From Shewanella baltica (lineage in GTDB: Bacteria; Pseudomonadota; Gammaproteobacteria; Enterobacterales; Shewanellaceae), in the NCBI RefSeq assembly GCF_900456975.1, contig NZ_UGYM01000002.1, positions 4,712,001 to 4,776,000 of the forward strand: a DNA stretch of 64,000 bases. Direction: 5' to 3'. The notes beneath the pieces were generated by a model. It was not told the DNA's origin. It made no database searches and was given only the letters and a program-made list of their open reading frames with translations. A program made the translations under genes and the position numbers. This document shows, one piece after another, positions 62,892-64,000 of this stretch (its first letter is position 1; the number at the start of each line of letters is the position of its first letter).

Positions 62892-64000
62892 CTAATCGGC
62901 AGACATGTCGCTGTAGTTGCCCGCAATATGTAAGCCCTCATAGGGATTGTTTTGCTGATCTTCCTTCGCCTCATGGTACAAGCCTATGGTAAATAATGTG
63001 CCTTTACCTAAAGTTGAGCTCACTTCTATCGTGCCACCAATCCGCTTAATAATGCCGTAACTGAGCGAAAGCCCTAAACCAGTGCCATCCTTACGCGTGG
63101 TGTAAAAAGGGTCGAAAATCCGCCCTAGCTGCTCTGGTGCTATTCCAGAACCTTCATCTTCCACTTCGATTTTGACGCCAATCGGCATATCTTGCTGTAC
63201 CCAATCATAGGTTCGCACCCAGATACGTCCTTTACCGTCCATCGCATGCGCCGCGTTTACTACCAGATTAATCAAGACTTGCAGTAACTGCGGTCGATTG
63301 ACCTGCACTGGAAAACTGGCGTTTAACTCAGTGATCAATACCACTTCTTGTTTCTGAATCGAATGCCGCACTAACACCAACATTTCTTCAATAATGGGGG
63401 TAATCGGATGCATTTCTAGCGGGGCGTTAAATTCGCCCGGACGACTGTACTGCAGCAGACTGCGGATAATAGTACTGATCCGTCCCACCTGCTGAATAAC
63501 GAGATCAATTTCTTCTTTTACCACTTCCGCATTATCGCCAAGTTCGTAGCGCAGTAACTCCATGTTGCCGAGGATAACGGCGGTCGGATTATTGATTTCG
63601 TGGGCAATACCCGCGGTCAACTCGCCCAGAGCGGTGAGCTTTTCGTTGGTGACGAGCTGTTGACGCGTTTCATTCAGTAACGCCACGTTACGTTGCAACT
63701 CTAAGGTTTTGTCCTGCAAACTGCGGGTACGTTCTTCAACCTTCATTTCAAGCTGCTCTGCCGCCGCTTGGATCTGAGCATTTCGGCGCTGCAGCAGATC
63801 GAGCATACTGTCGAACTGCTCGGCCAAGTTCGATAACTCGTTATCCCTATCTAACCCTAAGGCGCCAATACGAATATTGCGCCCCGACTGTACTGCTTGC
63901 ACCACGTGATGGATACGCTCAATCGGCTGCAACAAGCTATAGGCGCCGCGATAAACCAGCAAGCCCGACACCAACAGCACCAACATTAGAATCGTGCCCA
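62892..64000 (-). CDS. Sensor histidine kinase (5' part beyond the window)
   Basis: The frame is open to the window edge, so the N terminus is missing; 364 residues are visible from an internal Met at 63986. They show the end of a membrane helix, a HAMP domain (PIERIHHVVQAVQSG, then DNELSNLAEQFDSML), a coiled coil, HisKA with the phosphorylated His in LGELTAGIAHEINNPTAVI, and an ATPase domain with NLVVNAAHAM, VEDEGSGIAPE, FDPFYTTRKDGTGLGLSLSYGI. The last motif set resembles NtrB/DctB-type kinases. Its response regulator is not in the window. Confidence 0.9.
   Translation of the reverse strand, partial: GTILMLVLLVSGLLVYRGAYSLLQPIERIHHVVQAVQSGRNIRIGALGLDRDNELSNLAEQFDSMLDLLQRRNAQIQAAAEQLEMKVEERTRSLQDKTLELQRNVALLNETRQQLVTNEKLTALGELTAGIAHEINNPTAVILGNMELLRYELGDNAEVVKEEIDLVIQQVGRISTIIRSLLQYSRPGEFNAPLEMHPITPIIEEMLVLVRHSIQKQEVVLITELNASFPVQVNRPQLLQVLINLVVNAAHAMDGKGRIWVRTYDWVQQDMPIGVKIEVEDEGSGIAPEQLGRIFDPFYTTRKDGTGLGLSLSYGIIKRIGGTIEVSSTLGKGTLFTIGLYHEAKEDQQNNPYEGLHIAGNYSDMSAD

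Overview
The window looks like the chromosome of a Shewanella species. This judgement rests on remembered family resemblance, not a search. The supporting marks are the proBA operon next to putP, a CzcA-type RND operon ending in a DUF3240 gene, a long XRE/DUF3612-type regulator, a RyhB small RNA with the classic core, and Shewanella-style intergenic mosaic repeats. Core operons are moderately GC-rich. The stretches at about 1.7-8.5 kb and 10.2-21.4 kb are visibly richer in A+T and hold accessory genes.

Layout. 1-1.65 kb: the tail of a coiled-coil gene and a decayed HUH (Y1) transposase. 1.7-7.8 kb (minus): a three-gene polymorphic-toxin locus in which an Rhs protein is split into two separately exported parts, followed by a candidate immunity gene. 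8.5-10.2 kb: umuDC with a canonical LexA box. 10.2-21.4 kb: a defence island with an XRE / winged-helix / DEAD-like helicase module, an AAA ATPase + subtilisin pair matching IetAS, and an OLD nuclease + UvrD helicase pair matching Gabija. 21.5-24.6 kb: an aaeXAB-like efflux operon. 24.8-28.9 kb: a small membrane protein, putP, proB and proA. 29.2-38.7 kb: one long operon holding a siderophore TonB receptor, a DUF4198 protein, an RND pump and three inner-membrane proteins of the ferrisiderophore-reductase type (DUF3649, PepSY, DUF3325). 38.8-40.3 kb: a MITE-like element, a DUF4145 gene and a mosaic repeat. 40.3-42.7 kb: a long XRE regulator divergent from a protein matching only one section of malate synthase G. 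42.9-51.2 kb: a YeiH-type exporter, a membrane-tethered LuxR-type regulator divergent from a metal RND operon, and a PqiA-like protein. 51.3-52.5 kb: an HD-GYP phosphodiesterase. 52.7-58.6 kb (minus): an uptake operon pairing a TonB receptor with a complete ECF transporter and a DDTD-motif enzyme. 59-64 kb: menF, a periplasmic binding protein, a preQ1 riboswitch plus queuosine-precursor transporter, a GNAT enzyme, Fur-box-driven ryhB, and a truncated sensor kinase.

Themes. Metal supply recurs: siderophore uptake with intracellular reduction, RyhB, metal efflux, and the TonB-ECF operon. Phage and competitor defence is concentrated between umuDC and the aaeXAB operon. The least conventional items are the split Rhs locus, the unnamed helicase module, the malate-synthase fragment and the TonB-ECF-DDTD operon. 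All family assignments come from reading motifs; no database search was run.
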